From positions 930,001 to 994,000 of the forward strand of contig NZ_LVJW01000006.1 in the NCBI RefSeq assembly GCF_001708965.1: a stretch of 64,000 nucleotides of DNA. Reading direction: 5' to 3'. Each line of letters begins with the position of its first letter. Position 1 is the first letter of the stretch. Made by a program: the position numbers and the translations under genes. This document shows, in pieces, positions 18,820 through 27,957 of this stretch. Below the pieces are notes generated by a model. That model was given only the letters and a program-made list of their open reading frames with translations. It had not been told where the DNA came from and made no database searches. The DNA comes from Candidatus Thiodiazotropha endoloripes (GTDB lineage Bacteria; Pseudomonadota; Gammaproteobacteria; Chromatiales; Chromatiaceae).

Positions 18820-20367
18820 ATGAAAAGATTAAATGGCGTTGTAGCAGCCGGCCATTCTGAAACTGCTGATGCAGCTGTCGAAATATTAAAGGCTGGTGGT
18901 AATGCCTTCGATGCCGTAATCGCCGCTATGCTTGCCGCCTGTGTCGCCGAACCGGTACTGGCCTCCCCAGGGGGAGGGGGATTTCTGACCGCTCGGGCTG
19001 AAGGCCGATCACCACAAGTATATGACTTCTTCGCCCATACACCAAAACGCAAACAGCCACTGGAGGATCTCGATTTCTATCCGATCGAGGCCAATTTCGG
19101 CACGGCACGGCAAACCTTTCATATCGGCCTGGGTTCAATCGCCACACCAGGATTCATCCGTGGACTGTTTCTGATTCATCAGCACCACTGCAGACTCCCC
19201 CTGAGCGAACTGTTCCAACCTGCCATCACCCTCGCAAGAGAGGGTGTTGTGCTCAACCACTTTCAGAGTCTGATCACCCAGATCATCGGCCCTATCCTGC
19301 GTGCAACCCCGGCTGTCATGTCTTTAAATGAGTCCCCGGCAAACCCAGGGCAGCTGATCACCGAAGGTGAACTTCATCGCCAACCGGATCTGGCCGATTT
19401 CTTTGATGCACTGCAGCACGAAGGGGAGAGACTCTTTTATAATGGGGAGGCTGGCCAACAGCTGGTCAGGGACTGCAAGACCCAGGGTGGCCTGTTGCAG
19501 ATGGAGGATCTCAACGATTACCAGGTCATCCTGCGAGCACCGTTGCAACTCAATTACCGCGGCACTGAGCTGTTCACCAACCCACTCCCTTCACTGGGCG
19601 GAACATTGATCGCATTCTCTCTGGGTTTGATGGCAGAAAATTCATCACAGACATCCACCAGCGACCCTGAATCCTCATTGAGACAACTCGCCCGTTGTAT
19701 GAAACTTACCCAACAGGTCAGGCAGGAACGCTTCGATTCCATGGCTCAAATTCTCAACCCGGATATTGCCAAGGCCTACCACCGGCAAATGGACAACGGG
19801 GGCCTATCCACACGAGGGACTACTCAGATCAGTATTGCAGACACCCAGGGCAACCTCGCCAGCATGACCCTCTCCAACGGCGAAGGCTGCGGTTATATCA
19901 TCCCACAGAGCGGCATCATGATGAACAACATGCTGGGTGAAGAGGACCTGAATCCCGGCGGTTTCAATCACTGGCAGGAGAACAGCCGACTGGCATCGAT
20001 GATGTCACCAACCCTGATCATTGAACGGAACGGCGATGCTCTGGTCACCGGCTCCGGTGGCTCCAATCGTATCCGAAGCGCAGTGTTGCAAATCATACTC
20101 AACCACATCGACCACCATATGCCACTTGATGCGGCGGTCTCCAAACCACGCATACACTATGAAAACGGTCTGCTGAGTATAGAGCCCGGTTATGATGAAG
20201 CCGCATGCCACGCACTACTGGATGAGTTTCCAGAGCAGCAGCTCTGGAAGAGAAAGAACCTCTTTTTCGGTGGTGCCCATAGCGTCATTCTCAAATCCAA
20301 CGGCATACTGGAAGGCTCCGGCGATGAGCGACGGGGTGGAGTCTGGCGCCAACTTTTCAACCGATGA
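18820..20367 (+). CDS. Gamma-glutamyltransferase family protein
   Basis: N-terminal-nucleophile hydrolase related to glutathione hydrolase. The N-terminus GVVAAGHSETADAAVEILKAGGNAFDAVIAAML and GGGGFLTARAEG are typical of the large subunit. The self-cleavage region is RGTTQISIADTQGN near residue 330, with the Thr-Thr pair whose second member normally becomes the nucleophile; the usual His after it is Gln. GSGGSNRIRSAVLQII near residue 410 is the small-subunit signature. Length is 515 residues. There is no signal peptide, unlike periplasmic GGT, so it may act in the cytoplasm on an unknown gamma-glutamyl or acyl-amide substrate. Confidence 0.85.
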   Translation: MKRLNGVVAAGHSETADAAVEILKAGGNAFDAVIAAMLAACVAEPVLASPGGGGFLTARAEGRSPQVYDFFAHTPKRKQPLEDLDFYPIEANFGTARQTFHIGLGSIATPGFIRGLFLIHQHHCRLPLSELFQPAITLAREGVVLNHFQSLITQIIGPILRATPAVMSLNESPANPGQLITEGELHRQPDLADFFDALQHEGERLFYNGEAGQQLVRDCKTQGGLLQMEDLNDYQVILRAPLQLNYRGTELFTNPLPSLGGTLIAFSLGLMAENSSQTSTSDPESSLRQLARCMKLTQQVRQERFDSMAQILNPDIAKAYHRQMDNGGLSTRGTTQISIADTQGNLASMTLSNGEGCGYIIPQSGIMMNNMLGEEDLNPGGFNHWQENSRLASMMSPTLIIERNGDALVTGSGGSNRIRSAVLQIILNHIDHHMPLDAAVSKPRIHYENGLLSIEPGYDEAACHALLDEFPEQQLWKRKNLFFGGAHSVILKSNGILEGSGDERRGGVWRQLFNR

Positions 20368-20413
20368 CAAGCACGGGTCACGGATCATCAGGCTAACTAC
20401 CCCGGTGGGTTTA

Positions 20414-20977
20414 TCACCGTCCCAACAGATCCTGCTTGAGTGACTTGGTAACAGGCCTCTCTCCCAGCCAAACTTTCAGTAGCGCTTGAAAAAAATCGAC
20501 CCCTGGAATCACGCCTTTTTCAACACCCTTGATCTTCACCCTGGTACCTCTATCGGGAAAGTAGTCCAACTCAATCACCTCTCCCTCTGTCAGAGTTTCA
20601 AACCATCCGTTAAACTGATCCAGTCGTTCAGCAAGTTGAGACAACTGCCGTTCGTCGAGGTTTGCACTGAAGCCGTCATTCCAACCCTGAACGAACTTCT
20701 CCCGTTCAACCTTTGAATAGAGCATCCTCATCTCCACTCTCGCAGCAGCCTCACTCTGCACAATCTCAGACCCCTGATTACTCTTCTGTGGCAGATAGAG
20801 CGCTGCAACATAGATATCGAAAAAGAACTTCTCCCTGACCCCTGCACCATTCAACTCAAGTGTCACACCGTCCTCAGCTCGCTCTATCCTTTCATCCAGA
20901 TTGATGCCTGCAACATCTTTTGCGACTGCAATTGATAAGAGAGACAAGAGCCAACACAGCAGCAATAACCGTTTCAT
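20414..20977 (-). CDS. Exported chalcone-isomerase-like protein
   Basis: A 187-residue protein with a signal peptide (MKRLLLLCWLLSLLSIAVAK). The body (LELNGAGVREKFFFDIYVAALYLP, then EKFVQGWNDGF and YFPDRGTRVKIKG) matches bacterial chalcone-isomerase-like proteins, in which GAGVREKF is the most recognisable part. These bacterial members are usually periplasmic and their role is not established; plant-type flavanone chemistry should not be assumed. It is convergent with the GGT-like gene. Confidence 0.8.
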   Translation of the reverse strand: MKRLLLLCWLLSLLSIAVAKDVAGINLDERIERAEDGVTLELNGAGVREKFFFDIYVAALYLPQKSNQGSEIVQSEAAARVEMRMLYSKVEREKFVQGWNDGFSANLDERQLSQLAERLDQFNGWFETLTEGEVIELDYFPDRGTRVKIKGVEKGVIPGVDFFQALLKVWLGERPVTKSLKQDLLGR

Positions 20978-21384
20978 ATTTTTTTCTCCTTAAACGCTCA
21001 ACTGTTTCAAATCTTGGCCGATAGATGCCTAAATTCATGCCCGATACGGAAGCTATGGAGTTAATTTGGGGTAACTCATGATGCGCAGCCACCAGGTTAA
21101 GCTGAATATAGATTGCCTGACAGATACAACCAAGAGCAAATAAGACTTTTGATCGATAGATGACTCACGTCATATACCAATGATCCAAAACAAGGTAGTA
21201 ATCCATGACTGTATCAACATCCGGATTTTAACTGACACTGAACCTTTTCCACGTTCAGATGAAAGAAAAAATAGACTTTTTGTAAAAAAGCCAGTAAAAA
21301 ACGGTCGTTTTATGTTTACCTATTGAAAAACTGTGTTATTTTTAACACACAACCTACCCACTATTGTAAGAAGGAGCAAACCAC
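20978..21384. other. Promoter-containing gap upstream of the HU-like gene
   Basis: A 407-bp AT-rich stretch between divergent genes. No gene is supported. It contains the palindrome at 21332-21349 and an AAGGAG ribosome-binding sequence for the HU-like gene. I could not choose a -10/-35 pair with confidence. Confidence 0.4.
21332..21349. promoter_or_regulatory. Perfect inverted repeat upstream of the HU-like gene
   Basis: TGTGTTA and TAACACA flank a TTTT spacer; the arms match perfectly. It lies about 35 bp before the start codon, in the expected promoter zone, and could be an operator or a small RNA hairpin at the transcript start. Confidence 0.4.
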
Positions 21385-21801
21385 ATGGTTGCTAAGAAAG
21401 CCGCTAAAAAGACCGCTAAAAAGACCGCTAAAAAAACTGCAAAAAAGAAAGTTACTGCTAAGAAAGTAGCTGCAGCACCACGCCTGAAAGCCATCACAAC
21501 CAAGCAGACCAAGACTCAAATCTTAAGCACCATTGCAGAAGAGACCGGTCTATCCCGCAAAGATGTGGCGGCTGTATTCTCCTCACTGAACACCCTGGTT
21601 ACCCGCCACTTACAGAAAAGAGGTTCAGGTGAATTCACGATTCCGGATAGCGGCATCAAGGTCCGTCGCGTTGTAAAACCAAGAACCAAAGCCCGCATGG
21701 GACGCAACCCGGCAACCGGTGAAGCGATCAAGATCGCAGCCAAACCTGCAAAAACCGTTGTAAAGCTGACTGCTCTGAAAGCACTGAAAGACAAAATCTG
21801 A
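21385..21801 (+). CDS. HU/IHF-fold DNA-binding protein with Lys-rich N-terminal tail
   Basis: A 138-residue nucleoid-type protein. Residues 1-35 are an Ala/Lys/Thr tail with tandem KKTA repeats, resembling histone H1-like and AlgP-like tails. Residues about 38-125 form an HU-type core: TKTQILSTIAEETGLSRKDV, then GSGEFTIPDSGIKV and RKARMGRNPATGE-like sequence (here KARMGRNPATGEAIKI), the DNA-intercalating beta-arm signature with the conserved RNPATGE. Expected to bind and compact DNA, with the tail adding non-specific binding. The ribosome-binding site AAGGAG is strong. A 12-bp hairpin follows the stop. Confidence 0.9.
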   Translation: MVAKKAAKKTAKKTAKKTAKKKVTAKKVAAAPRLKAITTKQTKTQILSTIAEETGLSRKDVAAVFSSLNTLVTRHLQKRGSGEFTIPDSGIKVRRVVKPRTKARMGRNPATGEAIKIAAKPAKTVVKLTALKALKDKI

Positions 21802-21811
21802 CCATTCAGTC

Positions 21812-21841
21812 TGCTGCCGTTACCCAGGTGTAACGGCAGCA
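21812..21841. terminator. 12-bp perfect hairpin between convergent genes
   Basis: TGCTGCCGTTAC is exactly complementary to GTAACGGCAGCA around a CCAGGT loop. It starts 10 bp after the HU-like stop codon and lies 50 bp from the stop of the convergent protease gene. A T-run is lacking on both strands, so it may stabilise 3' ends rather than terminate on its own. Confidence 0.55.
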
Positions 21842-21891
21842 ACAAACTACCTCAAACACCCTCATTGGTGCGCTCTTCTGAGCACCCCGCA

Positions 21892-22404
21892 CTACTCCGG
21901 CAATGAAATCTCCAGCTCATCACCCTGCTGCTGCAGCTTGAGATGCTTTAGAAAGCTCATACCCAATAACACTTCATGCGCTGGCATATTAGGCAGTATC
22001 GACGCCTTTACATTCTGCATTGTAATCGGACCGAGCTGTAATTGATCGATCTCAGTCAACCAGCTCCTCACCACCCCATTGGCGGTTCGGCTCTGACTCG
22101 GCGCACCGGGCTGAAGCCCAGCCTTCTCAGCCAAAGATGAGGATACAGCGACCAGGGTAGCGCCGGTATCCAGCAAATAGACAACATCGACACCATTGAT
22201 CTTACCCGGCGCCACATAGTGACCGGCGCGATTGCGTTTCAGCACCACAGAAGACTCCCCCTGGAGATTCGTGGTCACACTCAGCTGCCGATTGGGGTTG
22301 TTTTGGCGCTCCAGCCATTGAGAAAACAGCAGTGTAAGCATCGCCAGCATCAGTACCCATGCCGCAATGATCATCCAACGACCGAAATTCTGTTGTTCAC
22401 TCAT
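21892..22404 (-). CDS. Membrane-anchored retropepsin-like aspartic protease
   Basis: A 170-residue protein of the TIGR02281 clan AA type. One N-terminal transmembrane helix (WMIIAAWVLMLAMLTLLFSQWL) places the rest in the periplasm. The protease-like domain has the single active-site motif VVYLLDTGATLVAVS near residue 80 and the second hydrophobic-Gly motif VLLGMSFLKHLKL near residue 150; single-motif proteins of this type act as dimers. Substrate unknown. Confidence 0.85.
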   Translation of the reverse strand: MSEQQNFGRWMIIAAWVLMLAMLTLLFSQWLERQNNPNRQLSVTTNLQGESSVVLKRNRAGHYVAPGKINGVDVVYLLDTGATLVAVSSSLAEKAGLQPGAPSQSRTANGVVRSWLTEIDQLQLGPITMQNVKASILPNMPAHEVLLGMSFLKHLKLQQQGDELEISLPE

Positions 22405-22714
22405 AACTCGGATAGACCGTTAACAGACAAATTTGTTTGGATCGGTTAACTTTTTTGATTTGGCCCGGTTCTGTTCTCCCGGCAACCAAGTATGTCGTAT
22501 TCAGGGCCTGCACACTCATAACATAAGGTGGCTTTTTGCAATTTCAACCAGCGAATTGGGCATCACCATTCGGCAGACAGGTCCCGGTGCGCATAAGAGT
22601 TATCTGGAAGAGAGAGTATCAAGGTGGCAAAAAGCTGCCGGGCAGAGCAGTTGATGAGCGGCAGGCGACGACCCCAGACTAACCACCTGCCGCTAAGAAA
22701 TACCGAGTCTGATT
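22405..22714. other. 310-bp gap with a hairpin near the MlaC-like gene end
   Basis: AGCGGCAGG at 22657-22665 pairs perfectly with CCTGCCGCT at 22686-22694. It lies just past the stop of the minus-strand MlaC-like gene and may protect or end that transcript, although no T-run follows. A short plus-strand ORF here (22433-22654) has no ribosome-binding site and is not accepted. Confidence 0.4.
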
Positions 22715-23335
22715 TTATCGACGGTAGCCTCGGTTAGGTGACTGCGAACGCATTTTACTTGAAAAGTGCTGTCGATAGTAAGCCAATGCACTGTTACCGT
22801 TCGCAGCTACATCGAAGACCTTCCAACCAGACTCACTGCGATAGAAACGAAAATCGATGTTGGCCGGGTAACCACCTGCCTGCAGGATACCAACGCGCAC
22901 TTTCACTTCATTTCGGCCTGACGACCTAGGACGATAGAAGCGTACATCCTGATTGTTGTAGTCACCCAACCGCTTAGCCAGGGTGCCCAGTAACAACTCT
23001 TTGACCTGCTGACCAAGCTCCGCTTTCTGTTGCTCCGTCATATAGCGCTTCATAGGACCAGCCGCCCAATCGGCCATATAGTCAAAATCGAAATAGGGGG
23101 CGATCTCAGTTTCTAAAAATGCCGCGATTTTCTGGGGATTTTGTTGATCTGATTGACGCATGAACTTAAGCAGCTTGGTCACCCCCTCTCGCAATATCAT
23201 CCCTGGTCCCACTTCCTGCTGCATGGTTGCAGCTCCGCCTCGATAGGCAGGTGAGTGGCCATAGCCTGGCATTGCCTGAACACCGCTCGATAGCAGCAAG
23301 CCGAATGCCGTCAAACATATCAGGGTTCTCTTCAT
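22715..23335 (-). CDS. MlaC/Ttg2D-like periplasmic phospholipid-binding protein
   Basis: A 206-residue exported protein of the toluene-tolerance family whose MlaC member shuttles phospholipids between outer and inner membrane. Signal peptide MKRTLICLTAFGLLLSSGVQA; the start at 23335 is fixed by GGAGGATGATT just before it. Core features: IAAFLETEIAPYFDFDYMADW, AELGQQVKELLLGTLAKRLGDYN, DFRFYRSESGWKVFDVAANG and LAYYRQHF, all in family order. No mlaFEDB genes are adjacent, so a dedicated Mla role is uncertain. The C-terminus is short and basic. Confidence 0.8.
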   Translation of the reverse strand: MKRTLICLTAFGLLLSSGVQAMPGYGHSPAYRGGAATMQQEVGPGMILREGVTKLLKFMRQSDQQNPQKIAAFLETEIAPYFDFDYMADWAAGPMKRYMTEQQKAELGQQVKELLLGTLAKRLGDYNNQDVRFYRPRSSGRNEVKVRVGILQAGGYPANIDFRFYRSESGWKVFDVAANGNSALAYYRQHFSSKMRSQSPNRGYRR

Positions 23336-24441
23336 AATCATCCTCCGGTGGTAGTTTGAGATCATCTTTGTGACCTGATGGCAGGTTGCCTAGTCAACCT
23401 GCCAAAAGCAAGTTTTTTAGATCGATTTAACAACTGATAAAACACGAATTCGCTAATATTATTAAGGTCCAGCCACAGCCCCAATAGACGCATCCAATCC
23501 CTAAATTCTGTCAGTGATTATTTAGGAACTGTTAACACTAATCCAATAGGCCCTAGTAGATATCTACAATCTTGAGCGGTTATAGATACCCTTTACCCTA
23601 ACCACACTCGACTCGATTACCTCACCCAATCGAGAATATAAGACTGCCGCTCAGTCTCAACCAGCTTCTCATCGACACGATGGGTATCACGAAAGTTGAA
23701 CTCCACCGCGAAGCAGCCACCGAGTATGCAAACGATCTGCCCCAAGCTGATCTTCTCAACCACAGCTAAACGAATCTTGCTGACAGGGCCAGGAATAGAG
23801 AAGCGTCAGCTTTGGCCCATGAACAAGCATGAGGCCCGATCGGTCGGGTTCAGATCATCATGGCAGGAGAAGGTGATCAAATACCAAGCCATAGGGTTGC
23901 TGTTCGAACCCGGGGGCTTCAGTTTTCAGGATTACAACCTTCAGCGAGCTCTCAGAAGCCACCAGAATTTGAACAACTGGCGACAAGGATTAACCCCGGA
24001 TATCCTGCAAAGTTAAAAATTACCTTGTTGGCGCCGAGGTTTAGTTGCTTAAAGCAGCATGAAACCGACCCGGGTAGCACAGATCAACCATCTCAGGGCT
24101 TGATCAGATCTCCCTTAAAGTCCTGAAATTGTTAATTTGTCGGCAAATCCCTACCATACACCGACCCATATCCCAAATCTCATCCCTATTTCACTACATT
24201 GAAGAATCAATACGTTTATACTCACAGCATAACCCTAAGGCAATGGAAGCCTTAAGATCCAAACATGGTAGTATTAAGCTCTGTCCAGCGAGTTACCCGG
24301 CAGTAGACTCGAGGACGGGGCTTAGCCAGGGAACGGGGGTTACAACTCTTCTCCGGTCGTGCTTTTGATTTCAGCATACCGGTAGAGGCCGACTTGAGAG
24401 TAGCCGTAGATTTATTTGAAGCAATGTATCAGGGAACGTCA
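23336..24441. other. 1.1-kb gap with degraded sequence
   Basis: No intact gene. It contains a solitary repeat end at 23522-23550 and the perfect palindrome GTAGATATCTAC at 23556-23567. On the minus strand, 23621-23805 reads as protein-like sequence without a start (VEKISLGQIVCILGG, then DEKLVETERQSYILDW before a stop), possibly a gene remnant. I recognise no family. Confidence 0.3.
23522..23550. repeat. Single end of the GGGCCTGTTAACACT repeat family
   Basis: TTAGGAACTGTTAACACTAA, then TCCAATAGGCCCT, matches the left end of the element at 12967 except for two bases near the tip. The matching right end is not found nearby. Confidence 0.65.
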
Positions 24442-26919
24442 ATGCCAGGACAACTCCGGATCCTCATCATTGAAGGATCCGAACGCATATATGGATTTAT
24501 ATGCCAGGCCCTGCGTCGCAAGGATCTCAATGTTCTGACCCGTCGCATCGAAACCCGTGAGGCGCTGACACAGGCATTGGAACAGAGCGATTGGGATCTT
24601 ATTCTCTCCAACACCGATAACCCCGGATTCAATCCTGAAGATGCGCTGAAACTTCTGAGCGAAAAACAACTGGATATCCCGCTGATTCTGGTCTCTGACA
24701 GTATTGGTGAGGAGAAGGTTGCCTCGCTGCTCAAAGCGGGTGCCAATGACTATATCAACCTCAACAATCTGACCCGTCTGGTACCCGCAGTTGTACGGGA
24801 ACTGAAAGAGGCCGCGGTACGTCGCGAGGCGGAAAAGACCAAACAGGCCCTGCGTCGCAGTGAGAACCGTTACCGCCAACTGGTGGACCACTCCCCGACC
24901 CCCATACTCTTGCTGCAGAATGAGCGGATCGTATTTCTAAACGAAGCGGCCAGCCAGGCACTGTCGGCCTCACTTGATCAACCTCTGATCAATAGACCGG
25001 CTGATGAGCTGTTCATCGATGCCCCCGCCGCATTGCTGACTTCACGGTCCGCTAAAACCAGTACAGAGCAGGACGATCAACCACTGCAAACCACCCTAAA
25101 ACGTGCAGATGGGAACACCATACAGACTGAGGTGTTCATCAGTCCGGTTGAATATGAAGGAGCTCCGGCCATACAGTTGGTATTTACCGATATCACCAAC
25201 CGCAAGGAGTCGGACGCCAAGCTGCAGCAGGCGGCACAAATCATCGAACACACCATGGAAGCGGTGCTGATCACCAATATCGATGGAACCATTGAATCGG
25301 CCAATCCCGCATTCTCAGAGATCACCGGCTATACCCAACCGGAGATCATCCGCAACCATCCAAGACTGTTGATTTCAGCCAAACACAGCCCGGAATTTCT
25401 CAGTGAACTCTGGGATCACGTCAGATCCACCGGCTCCTGGCGCGGCGAACTGTGGAACCAGCGCAAGAACGGTGAGATATATCCGGTATGGATGACCATC
25501 AGTTGCGTTCGAGACCAGCGTGGAGAGGCACTCCACTATGTGATGGTCTTCTCCGACATCACCAGTCTGAAGCAGACCCAGAGTCAGCTCGAACATCTGG
25601 CTCATCACGACTCATTGACCAATCTGCCAAACCGGCTGCTGTTCGAGGACAGACTGGAGCACGCCCTGGCACAGGCCAAACGTCAGAAGAGACAGCTTGC
25701 GGTACTGTTTCTGGATCTGGATCGATTCAAGAACATCAATGACAGTCTCGGCCATGCGATGGGTGACGAACTGCTCAAAGAGGTCGCCAAACGACTGCAG
25801 AACATCTTACGGGACGATGATACTGCGGCCCGACTGGGTGGCGACGAATTCACGGTACTGGTGGAGAATCTGGAAGATCCCAGCCAGGCAGCCGTGGTCG
25901 CTGCCAAGATCCAGGACAAGTTCAAGGCCCCGTTCAAGATCGCCGGTCGCGAACTGCATGTCACTGCCAGCATCGGCATCAGCATCTTTCCTGAAGATGG
26001 CAGGGATGTGGCCGACCTGACCAAGAACGCCGATGCCGCGATGTATCAGGCCAAAGAGCAGGGGCGCAACAACTACCGATACTACACCTCTGAACTGACC
26101 CGCAGCGCTTTCGAGCGACTGCTTTTGGAGACCGAGCTTCGCAGCGCCCTCAAAGAGGATCAGCTGCTGCTCTACTATCAGCCGCAGATCTCACTGAAAA
26201 ATGGCGAGATGACCGGCGCCGAAGCGCTGCTGCGCTGGCACCATCCTCGCTTGGGGATCATTCCTCCGGCCCGCTTCATCCCCCTGGCCGAGGAGTCGGG
26301 CCTGATCCATGAGATCGGCAACTGGGTTTTGAACGAGGCCTGCCAGCAGACCCGTTACCTTTATAAACAGGGTATTTTCCAGGGGCGCATGGCAATCAAT
26401 CTGTCAGTCCGACAGATCATGCAGACCGATCTGATCCTGCGATTCGAGCAGATCATTGCCGAGTCGGGCTGTCCGCCGGATATGCTGCAATTTGAGGTCA
26501 CCGAGGGAATCTTCATGGGGCAGATGAAGAACTCCGTACCAGTGCTGGACGTTTTCAAAAAGCTCGGGGTATCGATCGCCATCGACGATTTCGGCACCGG
26601 CTACTCCTCCCTCTCCTATCTCAAGCAGCTGCCGATCGACAAGCTCAAGATCGACCGCTCCTTCATCCGCGACATGCCTCACGACAGCGATGCGGTTGCA
26701 ATTACACAGGCGATTATTTCTCTCGGCAAAAACCTTGGATTAAGGATAACCGCCGAGGGCATCGAGACGATGGCACAGCAATCCCTGCTGCAGAAGATGG
26801 GTTGTCAGGAGGGCCAGGGATATCTCTACAGCCCGCCGGTTCCCGGCGAGGTGTTCGAACAGATGCTGATGGAAGGCAGCAGAACCTTTCACCACCACTT
26901 CTCCAACTACGGCAGTTAA
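24442..26919 (+). CDS. Degenerate receiver-PAS-PAS-GGDEF-EAL c-di-GMP protein
   Basis: An 826-residue cytoplasmic protein for c-di-GMP turnover. Residues 5-125 have a response-regulator fold (LRILIIEGSERIYGF to GANDYINLNNL), but the acidic pair reads EG and the phospho-acceptor region reads LILSNTDNPGF, with Asn in the Asp position, so phosphorylation is doubtful. Two PAS domains follow (SENRYRQLVDHSPTPILLL; IIEHTMEAVLITNIDGTIES). The GGDEF domain keeps LGGDEFTVL; the EAL domain keeps EALLRW, NLSVRQ, FEVTEGIF, DDFGTGYSSLSYL and AEGIET, so both catalytic sets look intact. The ATG at 24442 is chosen for CAGGGAACGTC upstream; a TTG-initiated extension is possible. Confidence 0.92.
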   Translation: MPGQLRILIIEGSERIYGFICQALRRKDLNVLTRRIETREALTQALEQSDWDLILSNTDNPGFNPEDALKLLSEKQLDIPLILVSDSIGEEKVASLLKAGANDYINLNNLTRLVPAVVRELKEAAVRREAEKTKQALRRSENRYRQLVDHSPTPILLLQNERIVFLNEAASQALSASLDQPLINRPADELFIDAPAALLTSRSAKTSTEQDDQPLQTTLKRADGNTIQTEVFISPVEYEGAPAIQLVFTDITNRKESDAKLQQAAQIIEHTMEAVLITNIDGTIESANPAFSEITGYTQPEIIRNHPRLLISAKHSPEFLSELWDHVRSTGSWRGELWNQRKNGEIYPVWMTISCVRDQRGEALHYVMVFSDITSLKQTQSQLEHLAHHDSLTNLPNRLLFEDRLEHALAQAKRQKRQLAVLFLDLDRFKNINDSLGHAMGDELLKEVAKRLQNILRDDDTAARLGGDEFTVLVENLEDPSQAAVVAAKIQDKFKAPFKIAGRELHVTASIGISIFPEDGRDVADLTKNADAAMYQAKEQGRNNYRYYTSELTRSAFERLLLETELRSALKEDQLLLYYQPQISLKNGEMTGAEALLRWHHPRLGIIPPARFIPLAEESGLIHEIGNWVLNEACQQTRYLYKQGIFQGRMAINLSVRQIMQTDLILRFEQIIAESGCPPDMLQFEVTEGIFMGQMKNSVPVLDVFKKLGVSIAIDDFGTGYSSLSYLKQLPIDKLKIDRSFIRDMPHDSDAVAITQAIISLGKNLGLRITAEGIETMAQQSLLQKMGCQEGQGYLYSPPVPGEVFEQMLMEGSRTFHHHFSNYGS

Positions 26920-27318
26920 ACAGCCAGCCAAAAGGCTTTGCTTGTCTCATCTACCGGATTCAGCATCGTCAACAGAAACCACCTCTTCATCCGGATTCCG
27001 ATCCGACACCACCCAGTGCAGCGCTAGAAATACGACTGTAAAAATATGGGTAAGAAACTCACGTACCTGGCTTCACAAATCAGGCTAACAGTTCAACACT
27101 AACCAGCAACACTTTGATATATAAATCATTAGCGCATATGAGAATTCGCAACCATATGCATCCTTATAAGGACTCTTTGACAAAAGCAATATCCACAACC
27201 TAACTAGGGCCTGTTAACACTAATCTAAAAACTTAGTTTTTATTCTCTACACTATGATTGTGACTATTGGAGCTTCATGCTGTCCAACATCTTTTAAATA
27301 AGCACTTGAGAATCAACC
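26920..27318. other. 399-bp gap with a possible small membrane-protein remnant and repeat end
   Basis: On the minus strand 26947-27072 reads as one hydrophobic segment followed by an acidic tail (REFLTHIFTVVFLALHWVV, then SDRNPDEEVVSVDDAESGR and a stop) but has no ATG/GTG/TTG start, so it is likely a broken 3' end. A repeat end lies at 27205. Confidence 0.3.
27205..27229. repeat. Single end of the GGGCCTGTTAACACT repeat family
   Basis: TAGGGCCTGTTAACACTAATC matches the terminal repeat of 38481-38656 and then diverges. It is 90 bp upstream of the dioxygenase-like gene. Confidence 0.7.
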
Positions 27319-27957
27319 ATGTCAGAGCTTATCAATAATCGCCGACGCAACCTGATACTGGGCGGTAGTGCCGGCCTGCTTAGCCTACCCTGCTACGCCA
27401 AACAGCTATTAACCCCTCGCCAGTCAGCCGGTCCATTTTACCCCGACCTTCCCATGCTGGACGATGATAATGACCTGACACAAATCTCCGGCATGAAGGG
27501 TATTGCCAAAGGCAACATTGCCGAGATATACGGCAAGGTAATCGATATCAACGGCAATCCCCTGAGCGGCGTTATCGTTGAAATCTGGCAGTGTGACTTC
27601 AATGGCCGCTACCGGCACAGTGAAGATGATCACTCAACACCCATGGACCGAAACTTTCAGGGATTTGGCAGAAACATAACTGACGATCAGGGGCGCTACC
27701 GCTTTCGCACCATCCGGCCAGTACCCTACCCAGGCCGTACTCCTCACATCCATGCTGCCGTTTTCCGTGACGGCATGAGACCCTTTGTCACTCAGATATA
27801 TGTGGCGGGAGAAGCGCAAAACAGTGAGGATTTTCTGTTTCAACGGATTCCCAGCATACTCAGGCCGATGGTGCTGGCTGATTTTCGCCCGACTGACATT
27901 GGCATAGTAGAACTGATGGCAAACTTTGATTTTGTGCTGATGGATGGATTTGCCTAG
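27319..27957 (+). CDS. Intradiol ring-cleavage dioxygenase-like protein with Tat-type signal
   Basis: A 212-residue protein resembling the beta chain of protocatechuate 3,4-dioxygenase. The N-terminus NNRRRNLILGGSAGLLSLP looks like a twin-arginine signal, so it may be exported folded. Catalytic-core motifs are present: AEIYGKVIDINGNPLSGVIVEIWQ, then the iron-ligand Tyr in NGRYRH and the Tyr-His-His segment PYPGRTPHIHAAVF. Intradiol enzymes cleave catechols, but secreted members of this fold have unknown substrates. The stop codon TAG lies inside a fragment of the dispersed repeat. Followed by a small membrane protein and an AraC regulator. Confidence 0.85.
   Translation: MSELINNRRRNLILGGSAGLLSLPCYAKQLLTPRQSAGPFYPDLPMLDDDNDLTQISGMKGIAKGNIAEIYGKVIDINGNPLSGVIVEIWQCDFNGRYRHSEDDHSTPMDRNFQGFGRNITDDQGRYRFRTIRPVPYPGRTPHIHAAVFRDGMRPFVTQIYVAGEAQNSEDFLFQRIPSILRPMVLADFRPTDIGIVELMANFDFVLMDGFA

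Noticed and set aside
22433-22654. 73-codon plus-strand ORF between protease and MlaC-like genes
   Set aside because: No ribosome-binding site, unusual composition in its first half, no recognised family.
23880-23920. GTTCGAACC, resembling a tRNA T-loop
   Set aside because: The flanking bases cannot form the T-stem on either strand, and no acceptor or anticodon arm is found around it.
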